A stretch of 19,491 bases of DNA. It comes from Saprospiraceae bacterium. Its GTDB lineage: Bacteria; Bacteroidota; Bacteroidia; Chitinophagales; Saprospiraceae. Shown here one piece after another: positions 1 to 6,511 of the stretch. Made by a program: the position numbers and the translations under genes. Where the stretch lies: the NCBI GenBank assembly GCA_027009605.1, contig JALVCY010000703.1:1-19491 (forward strand), written 5' to 3'. The notes beneath the pieces are model-generated. The model was not told the origin of the DNA. It made no database searches and saw only the letters and a list, made by a program, of their open reading frames with translations. Within the stretch, counting starts at the first letter, position 1. Each line of letters opens with the position of its first letter.

Positions 1-1260
1 AGGCCCGGGCATCTCGTCAGCATTGAAGTAAGTATCGGCTGAAATGACGTAATCTTGACAAGTAACCGGAGCAAGGGCTAAATTCACCAAGCCTGTGGCA
101 GGATTCGTCGTGGCATATTCATTACCTTGAACGGAAATACTCGTAACATTAGCACCTAAAGCACTGACTATCAACGAAATATCAAAATGCCGCTGATTCG
201 GCTGACTAGCATCCAACACCACATCAAAAGTCAAGCTATTACCCTGCACCGTTGGGTTTAAGATGGCAGAATTTTGGCGCACATAAAGGTATTCTTCCAC
301 TTCTTGCAGGCCGGCGACCCACACTTGATCCCCATAATTTGTCTCGATAAAACTCAGATAATCTTTCAGCAATTGAAAGCCCAAATTAGAAGAATTGGGA
401 AAAACACCGGCTTCTGCCCGGACAGCATGGGTGTACTCATTGTACCAAACCGGAGAAGTCTGAGCTGCTGCGGCAACGTTATTAAAACTATTTTGAAGCG
501 CCGGAAGATTGGCGGAAGCACCATCAATAGGCACCGATGTTCTCATCAATTGCAATTGTGTATTCACAGAAGAAACATCATCTACGGCCCAATATCCATC
601 ACTAAATTCTCCCAAAAAACCATGAACCGCCCCATAAGTTCCTTTCATCCCCCAATTGGCCGTCTCTGCGGCATAGACCGGCAAATTGGCCGGGATGGCA
701 AAATGCCTTGGATAAAAGCCTAGATGATCATTTATCACCGTCGAATTGGTCTCTATTTCTTGTTGAAAATCAATAGGCAAAGCATCGTCATGGGTATAAG
801 AATGATTCAGAATATCCCAGCCTGCCTGATAAATAGAATCGACTTCACTCCAATTTAGGCGACTCTCACTTGCATCCGAAATAAAACCGGCATTCAAAGC
901 AACCCCCAACTTAAAGCGCACATCATGTCCACAACCATCATCCGTATTGTAACCACCCACTTTCGTAAAAGGAGCTCCACTTCCATAATTAATGCCGGCA
1001 TACGTGGCATTTTCGGTAACGGGCTTTCCGTTGACCAAGGGAAAGGCCACATTCCACACATCTGCCAACCCATCATCAATGGTCAAGCTGTAAGCTATAT
1101 TTTTGTTGAATTTTAACTTGGCGACATCGATAGTAAAATCAGCCGGCGGGGCATCAAACTCCACCGTAACCGTCCGCTTATAAGTAGATTGAGCCTGAAG
1201 TGGAGCGCCTAGCAAGGCCAACAACCCAACCATTAAAAACAAAGACAAAAATTTACTCAT
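1..1260 (-). CDS. Secreted polysaccharide-deacetylase-like protein (NodB/CE4-type), partial at the left edge
   Basis: This open frame starts with ATG at 1260-1258 and stays open for 420 codons to the left edge, so the C-terminus is missing. The protein begins with a signal peptide (MSKFLSLFLMVGLLALLGAP, then LQAQ-S), so it is exported. Residues 60-64 read TIDDG, matching the metal-binding motif 1 of NodB-type deacetylases. Residues 152-157 read NHSYTH, matching motif 2 (H-S/T-x-x-H). Between them lies a long insert with GGYNTDDGCGHD. Family knowledge suggests deacetylation of an extracellular polysaccharide, but substrate and activity are inferred. The part past residue ~160 (for example VDDVSSVNTQLQLMR and PVWYNEYTH) was not matched to a family. 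A T9SS sorting domain could lie beyond the edge. The gene diverges from gap, with 462 bp between their starts. Confidence 0.72.
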   Translation of the reverse strand, partial: MSKFLSLFLMVGLLALLGAPLQAQSTYKRTVTVEFDAPPADFTIDVAKLKFNKNIAYSLTIDDGLADVWNVAFPLVNGKPVTENATYAGINYGSGAPFTKVGGYNTDDGCGHDVRFKLGVALNAGFISDASESRLNWSEVDSIYQAGWDILNHSYTHDDALPIDFQQEIETNSTVINDHLGFYPRHFAIPANLPVYAAETANWGMKGTYGAVHGFLGEFSDGYWAVDDVSSVNTQLQLMRTSVPIDGASANLPALQNSFNNVAAAAQTSPVWYNEYTHAVRAEAGVFPNSSNLGFQLLKDYLSFIETNYGDQVWVAGLQEVEEYLYVRQNSAILNPTVQGNSLTFDVVLDASQPNQRHFDISLIVSALGANVTSISVQGNEYATTNPATGLVNLALAPVTCQDYVISADTYFNADEMPGP

Positions 1261-1410
1261 TTTATTTTTTTTTCAGATACAAATCGTATGGCTAGCTATC
1301 TGTAAACATGAGCCAAAGAATTGATAACCGTGGCATGATTTTCACATAGGTAAGTTGGTGCAGAAGCACCGAAAGCAAAATAACGGGGGTCTTTTGAACA
1401 AAATAAGGCA

Positions 1411-1418
1411 CAAAGGTA
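1411..1418 (-). promoter_or_regulatory. Bacteroidota -7 box (TACCTTTG) for the deacetylase-like gene
   Basis: On the minus strand this site reads TACCTTTG, matching the Bacteroidota -7 consensus TAnnTTTG. It lies about 150 bp upstream of the ATG at 1260. I could not find a TTG -33 element at the usual spacing, so the call rests on the -7 box alone. The 1261-1722 gap holds this site, its plus-strand counterpart and a short GGTGC/GCACC hairpin (1357-1370). I see nothing else there. Confidence 0.4.
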
Positions 1419-1578
1419 GGCATTTACGTGTAAAAAAAGAAGCTCGAATAGTTGATTGGGCGACAATAATAACAAAATGCTTCCATTAAATTGGGAAATA
1501 CGTATTTTTACTTATAAAGAAGGCCTAATGCCCCACTAAATCTTCCGGCAAAAGGAGAATCTTATTTGGAAAAAAGCT

Positions 1579-1586
1579 TACCTTTG
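1579..1586 (+). promoter_or_regulatory. Bacteroidota -7 box (TACCTTTG) for gap
   Basis: The plus strand reads TACCTTTGC here, matching the TAnnTTTG -7 consensus. It would give gap a leader of roughly 130 nt. No convincing -33 TTG is seen at 19-21 bp spacing. It faces away from the similar box at 1411-1418, which supports a divergent promoter pair. Confidence 0.4.
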
Positions 1587-1722
1587 CGCCCGGAAAAAGA
1601 ACGCATTCCAAAGGGACTGTTTCTTAGTATTATTTTCCCCCAAGTCATGATAAAAATGGCTTGTTTTAACCGCAAGGATATGGGGCATTTGCCCTATTAC
1701 ACCTTACAAAAATAAATTGAAT

Positions 1723-2724
1723 ATGGCTACAGTAAAAAGAGTTGCGATTAATGGATTTGGCAGAATTGGCAGACATCTCTTCCGCGAACTCTCCAAAAAC
1801 AAGAAAATTAAAGTGGTCGCAGTCAATGACTTAGCTGACCTTTCCACATTGACTCACCTATTAAAGTACGACACCGCCCAAGGACACTTTGACAAAAAAA
1901 TCTCTTTGGTCAAAGATGGATTTAAGGTGGGCACTTCCAAAGTCTTAGCTTTTTCCGAAAGGAATCCTGAAAACTTACCTTGGGAAAAATTAAACATTGA
2001 TATCGTCGTAGAATGCACCGGTTTTTTCCGCACCAAAGAAGCAGCCGGTTTGCACCTAAAAGCCGGTGCCAAAAAGGTATTACTTTCTGCTCCCGCCAAA
2101 AGTCCCGGTGTAAAAACAGTGGTCATTGGTGTCAATGAAAAAGAAATTAAAGCTTCGGATAAAATCATCTCCAACGCTTCTTGTACGACCAACTGTTTGG
2201 CTCCGGTCACAAAGATCATTGTGGACAACTGGGGCTTCCGTTCCGGTGCTTTTTCAACGGTTCACTCTTATACTGCAGACCAGCGATTGCAAGATGCCCC
2301 ACACCGGGACTTAAGGAGGGCTCGTGCAGCCGCACAAAATATTATTCCGACATCCACCGGAGCGGCCATTGCCACCGGGCTTGTGATTCCGGAAGTTAAG
2401 GGCAAAATATCTGCCATGGCCTATCGCGTACCCACCATCACCGGTTCTATTATTGAATTGAACTGCATCATCAAAGAAAAAACTACTTTGGAGGAAGTAC
2501 TAGCCACCTTCAAAAAAGCCGCCAACGGCAAGATGAAAGGTATCCTAAAATACAACGAAGAGCCCATTGTATCCAGCGATATCATTGGAAGCGATTATTC
2601 TTCTATTTTTGACGCTCCATTAGTAGAATTAAACGGCAAAAACCTTCGGGTCATTAGTTGGTACGACAATGAAGCCGGCTACTCGGCCAGATTGGCACAA
2701 TTAGTGGATATTGTTAAGCCATAG
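1723..2724 (+). CDS. gap: Type I glyceraldehyde-3-phosphate dehydrogenase (NAD-dependent)
   Basis: The product catalyses the reversible oxidation and phosphorylation of glyceraldehyde-3-phosphate to 1,3-bisphosphoglycerate in glycolysis, in the cytoplasm. It is 333 residues long, normal for the family. The N-terminal Rossmann fold starts MATVKRVAINGFGRIGRH. The active site SNASCTTNC places the catalytic cysteine at residue 154, and the histidine of TVHSYT is at 181. The C-terminus has the conserved WYDNEAGYS. The NDL after the second beta strand favours NAD over NADP. I chose ATG 1723; an in-frame TTG two codons upstream (1717) is less likely because the family starts at this ATG. It lies directly upstream of pgk, the next enzyme of glycolysis, with 102 bp between them. 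Confidence 0.97.
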   Translation: MATVKRVAINGFGRIGRHLFRELSKNKKIKVVAVNDLADLSTLTHLLKYDTAQGHFDKKISLVKDGFKVGTSKVLAFSERNPENLPWEKLNIDIVVECTGFFRTKEAAGLHLKAGAKKVLLSAPAKSPGVKTVVIGVNEKEIKASDKIISNASCTTNCLAPVTKIIVDNWGFRSGAFSTVHSYTADQRLQDAPHRDLRRARAAAQNIIPTSTGAAIATGLVIPEVKGKISAMAYRVPTITGSIIELNCIIKEKTTLEEVLATFKKAANGKMKGILKYNEEPIVSSDIIGSDYSSIFDAPLVELNGKNLRVISWYDNEAGYSARLAQLVDIVKP

Positions 2725-2752
2725 TCTTTTACTTTTGGCTTTTTAAAGGACT

Positions 2753-2789
2753 ATTAGGGTATTGGAAATTTAGTTTTCAATATCCTAAT
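2753..2789 (+). other. Intercistronic hairpin between gap and pgk
   Basis: Positions 2753-2766 and 2776-2789 form an imperfect 14-bp inverted repeat (12 of 14 pairs) around a short loop. A second, partly overlapping inverted repeat (about 2721-2754) starts at the gap stop codon. No clean T-run follows, so I see it as a possible partial terminator or RNA processing/stability site setting the gap:pgk ratio. That role is inferred. Confidence 0.4.
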
Positions 2790-2826
2790 TTGCCCCCCTT
2801 TCACCCTATCATCGTAACATCAAAAC

Positions 2827-4026
2827 ATGAAATTCAAAGACAAAAAAGTACTTATCCGCGTTGACTTCAATGTCCCCTTGGACGAAAACTTCCAAGTGAC
2901 TGACGATACTCGCATTCGCGGCGCTTTGCCATCCATCAAACGCTTGCTTGAACGGGGCAGCGCCGTCATTATCATGTCCCACTTAGGGCGTCCTATGAAG
3001 AAACTCAAAGAAGACGGCTCTATCGATAAAGAAAGATTTACCTTGGCGCATGTAGTCCCTAGATTGAGTCAACTATTGGGGCAGCCGGTTCAATTTGCGA
3101 AAGACACTGTCGGGCCTGATGCCCAAGCCAAAGTTCAAGCCTTAAAACCGGGAGAAGTTCTATTATTAGAGAATACCCGTTTTGAACCCGGTGAGAAGAC
3201 AGGCGATAAGGAGCTTGCGCAAAAAATGGCTAACCTGGCAGATGTTTATGTTAACGATGCTTTTGGGACAGCTCATCGCGCCCATGCTTCTACGGCTACC
3301 ATTGCCTCCTTTTTCCCCAAAGACAAGAAAACTTTCGGGCTTTTAATGGAAAAAGAAATCGCTAATGCCAATAAACTTTTAAACCATCCGGAACGGCCGG
3401 TAACAGCCATCGTCGGGGGGGCAAAAGTCTCGGATAAGATGTTGTTACTCGACAAATTAATTGATTTAGCGGATAATATTATTATTGGTGGGGGCATGGC
3501 CTATACTTTTATTCGAGCCAATGGCGGCCACACCGGCAATTCCTTGGTCGAAGAAGAGCGCTTAGCCTTGGCCATTGAACTACAAGAAAAAGCCCACCAA
3601 AAAGGGGTCAATATTTATCTGCCTATCGACTCTATCATCGCAGATGAATTTAAGGAAGACGCCCATAGTTTGGTGGCTCAAAGTGATGACATCCCGGATG
3701 GATGGATGGGCTTAGATATTGGCCCGGAAGCAGCGACTCAATTTAGTGAAGTCATCAAAAATTCTAAGACCATCTTATGGAATGGCCCGATGGGCGTTTT
3801 TGAAATGCCCGCCTTCGCAGGGGGCACCCACTCCATAGCCAAAGCTGTAGCAGAAGCCACCCAAAATGGGGCTTATTCGCTAATTGGTGGGGGCGATTCA
3901 GTGGCCGCTATCAACCAATTGGGGCTTGCAGACCAAGTAAGCTATGTCTCTACGGGTGGCGGCGCAATGCTGAAATTCTTAGAAGGTAGTCCCCTACCCG
4001 GGATACAGGCTATCGAAGAAGGGTGA
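2827..4026 (+). CDS. pgk: Phosphoglycerate kinase
   Basis: The product transfers the phosphate of 1,3-bisphosphoglycerate to ADP, giving ATP and 3-phosphoglycerate. It is a 399-residue monomer-type enzyme, close to the usual bacterial length. Family signatures appear in order: RVDFNVPLD (11-19), the substrate-binding SHLGRP (51-56), LLENTRFEPGEKTGD, VNDAFGTAHRAH, GGAKVSDK in the hinge region, WNGPMGVFE, and the nucleotide-binding GGGDSVAA near the C-terminus. All are intact. It follows gap on the same strand and may share its transcript, although the 102-bp gap holds hairpins. The stop at 4026 is followed within 10 bp by repeat DNA. Confidence 0.97.
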   Translation: MKFKDKKVLIRVDFNVPLDENFQVTDDTRIRGALPSIKRLLERGSAVIIMSHLGRPMKKLKEDGSIDKERFTLAHVVPRLSQLLGQPVQFAKDTVGPDAQAKVQALKPGEVLLLENTRFEPGEKTGDKELAQKMANLADVYVNDAFGTAHRAHASTATIASFFPKDKKTFGLLMEKEIANANKLLNHPERPVTAIVGGAKVSDKMLLLDKLIDLADNIIIGGGMAYTFIRANGGHTGNSLVEEERLALAIELQEKAHQKGVNIYLPIDSIIADEFKEDAHSLVAQSDDIPDGWMGLDIGPEAATQFSEVIKNSKTILWNGPMGVFEMPAFAGGTHSIAKAVAEATQNGAYSLIGGGDSVAAINQLGLADQVSYVSTGGGAMLKFLEGSPLPGIQAIEEG

Positions 4027-4034
4027 TTTCTGTA

Positions 4035-4093
4035 GGACGCCGTTTTTTTGTAGGGACGCACGGCCGTTTGCCCCTGCAGAAAAACGGCGTTCC
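4035..4093. repeat. Nested inverted repeat downstream of pgk, containing a GTAGGGACGCACGGCCG half
   Basis: The outer arms 4035-4047 (GGACGCCGTTTTT) and 4080-4093 are complementary with one bulged base. Inside them, 4050-4066 reads GTAGGGACGCACGGCCG, which nearly matches the left half of the perfect palindrome at 12995-13026, but here the right half is degraded. It may act as the pgk 3' hairpin, but the lack of a T-run after the stem favours a REP-like repeat. Confidence 0.65.
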
Positions 4094-4142
4094 ATCGTTG
4101 AGTTTACTCCGAAAAGTAAGGTCTGATGGTTTGTTCTTGGGT

Positions 4143-4175
4143 AACTTTCCAAAAGTTTAAAACTTTTGGAAAGTT
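4143..4175. terminator. Perfect 33-bp palindrome, ACTTTCCAAA family
   Basis: Arms of 16 bp (AACTTTCCAAAAGTTT and its complement) surround a single central base. A related hairpin starting ACTTTCCAAAG lies after the large T9SS gene at 18494-18541. Recurrence behind plus-strand genes suggests a 3'-end or terminator role, possibly bidirectional. There is no strong T-run, so the role is inferred and it may simply be a dispersed palindromic repeat. Confidence 0.5.
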
Positions 4176-4240
4176 CTAAATAAAAACTTTGTTCATCGCT
4201 TTAGTTTCCGGCGGAGTGGACTTTTCGGAGTGGACTCACT

Positions 4241-4316
4241 GTTCAACTGTTCAACTGAAAGCGCTGATAATCAATTGGTTCTGAGATTCAGTTGAACGAT
4301 TGAACGCTTGTACAAT
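4241..4316. repeat. 76-bp hairpin repeat, left copy (pairs with 5915-5990)
   Basis: This copy matches 5915-5990 over its full 76 bp with about half a dozen differences, in the same orientation. Its ends are inverted repeats of each other: the first 19 bases, starting GTTCAACTGTTCAACTG, pair with TTCAGTTGAACGATTGAAC near the other end at about 17 of 19 positions. The two copies bracket the lipoprotein gene 4619-5824. Confidence 0.85.
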
Positions 4317-4409
4317 GAGTTTACTCCTAAAAGTTGAGAGTAGTGGTTTGCTCTTGAGCCCACAAAATTTTATTCGGATTCTTTATGATAACTAGTGGGA
4401 TCGAGACAA

Positions 4410-4532
4410 GGTGTCGCCCCTACGGGGCTGCCAACTGAGAAAATAGCCAAAATACCCATACCTGAGCCCCATCGGGGCAACATCTTTGTAAGACTAACAA
4501 TAGTAGGGATATAGCTCCGTAGGAGCGACACC
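4410..4532. repeat. 123-bp element with ~20-bp terminal inverted repeats, copy 1
   Basis: The left end GGTGTCGCCCCTACGGGGCT (4410-4429) pairs with AGCTCCGTAGGAGCGACACC (4513-4532) at 18 of 20 positions. A second copy of exactly the same length lies at 18806-18928. Similarity extends about 35 bp past the right end. A wider inverted pair, CAAAATTTTATTCGG (4363-4377) and CCAAATAAAATTTTG (4554-4568), frames this copy. It has no coding capacity, so it is MITE- or REP-like. Confidence 0.85.
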
Positions 4533-4618
4533 ACGCTGCACTAGGCATTGTAGCCAAATAAAATTTTGATCCGTGCTTTAATTTCTGGCAGAGTTGACTT
4601 TCCGGAGCAGACTCATCG

Positions 4619-5824
4619 TTAGAACAATAACAATTTTTTCGTCAAAACCCTTTTTCCTTCTGCGGTTTCTATCGTAATCTTTTTCTTCTTTATCAGATTT
4701 ACCCAAGTATTGTCCCAAAAATCACACAGCTCTTCTTTTGTCAAATGGGCTACATCGTGACCTTCTATTTTCAGGATGGGGACACCACTTGGAATGCTAT
4801 CCTTTAATGGGTGGTCAGCCCACTCTGCGACTACTTTTATCTGATTATGTCGATAATCCGGACGAAGCATCAACTCAAAGACTTCTAGGCTATCTGCCTT
4901 AAAATCAGAGATGGAGTCTAATAATAATTGATGATGATCCGAATCAATCGTCAGCAGAAAGTGCTCAAAAAACTTATTTCCCACGAGAGAAGAGCCGTTT
5001 TCTCTATATCTCACCAATTTATTGGTCAATTGATAATCTCCAATAGTTATAGACTTCGCAATAGCTCTTTGTGAGTCTTTGGTATATTCACCGTACAAAT
5101 CAAAACCCAACTCGTTTTTAAGTAAGGCCGTTTTGGTGTTTGGATTTTTTTCCTTTACCTGCTCTAAGTATTTATAACTAGAAAGAATCAACCCACCAAA
5201 CCCCGTGTCAAATGTATAATATTTCTGTACCCCTTCAATCGTGACAGGCAGTCTTGTATTTCCCCATTTCTTGGGATTCATTTTATAAGAATAAGCTTCT
5301 TTGGAAACAGAGAAATTAGTCATGTCATCTGTAAATCTAATTTTTTTATTTTCATAATCTATTTGCCAATTAGCTTTTCGCATCACATTATTGCCAAGCA
5401 CACCATCTATATGATAACAGCCTCCTAGTGCATTTAGAGATTCCGACATATCCAACAATACGGCACCGGTATTCTGAAATCTTATTCCACCGATATTTAA
5501 TTCATTAATCAGAACCATATCCGTCTTTTGGGCTTTCCCGGAAGAGCTTCCAATCTTAGAATGACTCTTTACATCTAATGCAATCCCCTCCAAACTTTTC
5601 TTATCCAAAGCACTAACAAAAGCGCCGGTATCAAACACAAAATGAAATGGCCGGTTTTGGATAGACACTTCAATTACGATATAATCTTTAATGTATTCAA
5701 AAGGAATGGTCTTATCAAAATGCTTCTCCACAACAGCCCCTTTCTTGGCCAGCCTAACCGTCTTACTCATAAAACAGCTACTCAAGCTGAATAGCAGAAT
5801 CAAAAGGTAGAAAATTTTCTTCAT
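4619..5824 (-). CDS. Lipoprotein with two DTG aspartyl-protease-like motifs and a possible PDZ-like tail
   Basis: This is a 401-residue predicted lipoprotein: MKKIFYLLILLFSLSSC gives a lipobox with Cys17, so it is probably anchored in the periplasm or outer membrane. Two retropepsin-like active-site motifs are visible, FVFDTGAFVSAL (DTG at 65-67) and YTFDTGFGGLIL (DTG at 206-208). They are followed at about 139-145 by IDGVLGN and at about 279 by SLVGNKFF, the hydrophobic-glycine segments expected in each aspartyl lobe. Residues ~340-400 (VPILKIEGHDVAHLTKEEL) resemble a PDZ-type domain. Protease activity is inferred; a binding role is possible. The gene looks A+T-richer than its neighbours and is bracketed by the 76-bp repeats, which suggests acquisition or relocation. 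Its stop codon abuts repeat sequence. Confidence 0.75.
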   Translation of the reverse strand: MKKIFYLLILLFSLSSCFMSKTVRLAKKGAVVEKHFDKTIPFEYIKDYIVIEVSIQNRPFHFVFDTGAFVSALDKKSLEGIALDVKSHSKIGSSSGKAQKTDMVLINELNIGGIRFQNTGAVLLDMSESLNALGGCYHIDGVLGNNVMRKANWQIDYENKKIRFTDDMTNFSVSKEAYSYKMNPKKWGNTRLPVTIEGVQKYYTFDTGFGGLILSSYKYLEQVKEKNPNTKTALLKNELGFDLYGEYTKDSQRAIAKSITIGDYQLTNKLVRYRENGSSLVGNKFFEHFLLTIDSDHHQLLLDSISDFKADSLEVFELMLRPDYRHNQIKVVAEWADHPLKDSIPSGVPILKIEGHDVAHLTKEELCDFWDNTWVNLIKKKKITIETAEGKRVLTKKLLLF

Positions 5825-5914
5825 GATGGTAAGGTTTTAGCGACTTTCCAAATATTGAGTTTCTCATGATGTAAGACCACCAAATTTTATTCTGTTTGGA
5901 GATTTTGTTCAATC

Positions 5915-5990
5915 GTTCAACTGTTCAACTGAAAGCATTGATAATCAATTGGTTATGAGAATCAGTTGAACGATTGAACGCTTGAACAAT
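5915..5990. repeat. 76-bp hairpin repeat, right copy (pairs with 4241-4316)
   Basis: This is the second copy of the 76-bp repeat, in the same orientation as the first. A perfect 13-bp inverted pair, CCAAATTTTATTC (5880-5892) and GAATAAAATTTGG (6012-6024), frames it, much as a similar pair frames the 123-bp element at 4410. On the minus strand, TTG followed 20 bp later by TAAAATTTG just upstream of the lipoprotein gene is a weak -33/-7-like arrangement. The rest of the gap up to 6204 holds no gene I can support. Confidence 0.8.
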
Positions 5991-6204
5991 TGAACAGAAG
6001 GCCTGCATCACGAATAAAATTTGGCAACTTCCCCAACTATTTCAAAACTCAACTTTCGGATAGTTCATTAATAAAAAAAAGTAACTGTTCGGATTGGACT
6101 CCATATAGAGCAACAAATTACGGGTGCGCAGATTCAAAGGCCAAGCGTATGAAGACCGGAACACCACAAGCTCCAAGCTTAGCGATAGGTTGCCATCAAC
6201 TCCT

Positions 6205-6355
6205 TCAACTAACGAAGTCCGTAGGACAAATGAATCAACTAACGAAGTCCGTAGGACAAGTGAATCAACTAACGAAGTCCGTAGGACAAGTGAATCAACT
6301 AGCGAAGCTTGCGAGCGAATCAACTTCTTCAACTTCTTCAACTTCCTCAACCGCT
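6205..6355. repeat. Tandem repeat array of TCAACT-initiated units (three 30-bp, one 25-bp, four 9-bp)
   Basis: Three 30-bp units (6205-6234, 6235-6264, 6265-6294) are identical except for one base. They start TCAACTAACGAAG and carry the small palindrome GTCC-GTA-GGAC. A 25-bp unit follows (6295-6319) with a different core, GCTTGCGAGC. Four 9-bp steps, TCAACTTCT and variants, fill 6320-6355. Unit lengths that are multiples of three leave long open frames on both strands, but these are simple repeats, not genes. The array ends 14 bp from the tRNA-Arg 3' end. A related array lies at 19115-19491. Confidence 0.9.
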
Positions 6356-6369
6356 TACCCATAAAAAAG

Positions 6370-6441
6370 TAGCCCCGCCAGGACTCGAACCTGAATCTAA
6401 AGTTTAGGAAACTTTTGTTCTATCCCTTGAACTACGGGGCC
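6370..6441 (-). tRNA. tRNA-Arg(CCT)
   Basis: The minus strand folds into a full cloverleaf: acceptor GGCCCCG/CGGGGCT (a G-T first pair), U8-A9, D-stem GTTC/GAAC, anticodon stem AAAGT/ACTTT with loop TTCCTAA, and T-arm TCAGG-TTCGAGT-CCTGG. The anticodon CCT reads AGG arginine codons. The discriminator base is A, and CCA is not encoded. The gene lies downstream of pepD on the same strand, about 70 bp away, and its 3' end faces the repeat zone. Confidence 0.95.
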
Positions 6442-6511
6442 AATAGTTGTGCAAAGATACTTAATCTTGGGAGATTTCCAAAATCCCGTGGGGATTGCCA
6501 TGCGTCCCTTC

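Larger units (their letters stand above)
4099..4357. repeat. Pair of diverged ~42-bp direct repeats (4099-4140 and 4316-4357)
   Basis: Both copies start TGAGTTTACTCC, share AAAAGT and end TGGTTTG(T/C)TCTTG, in the same orientation. The second copy begins exactly where the 76-bp repeat 4241-4316 ends. This shows that the pgk-lipoprotein gap (4027-4618) was built by duplication. I see no gene in it. Confidence 0.6.

Noticed and set aside
274..723. Plus-strand open frame of 149 codons
   Set aside because: It lies opposite the deacetylase-like frame, which has a signal peptide and NodB motifs; this one has no recognisable features.
1357..1370. GGTGC/GCACC hairpin in the gap-deacetylase intergenic region
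   Set aside because: A 5-bp stem is too short to claim as a terminator or operator.
1717..1722. TTG start two codons before the gap ATG
   Set aside because: Family members start at the ATG (MATVKRVAINGFGRIGR), and an ATG is preferred over TTG.
6205..6355. Possible CRISPR array
   Set aside because: Units are adjacent with no unique spacers, unit lengths vary (30, 25, 9), and no cas genes are present.
5990..6372. Several open frames across 5990-6372 on both strands
   Set aside because: They are generated by 30-bp repeats (a multiple of three); their products are simple peptide repeats with no plausible start context.
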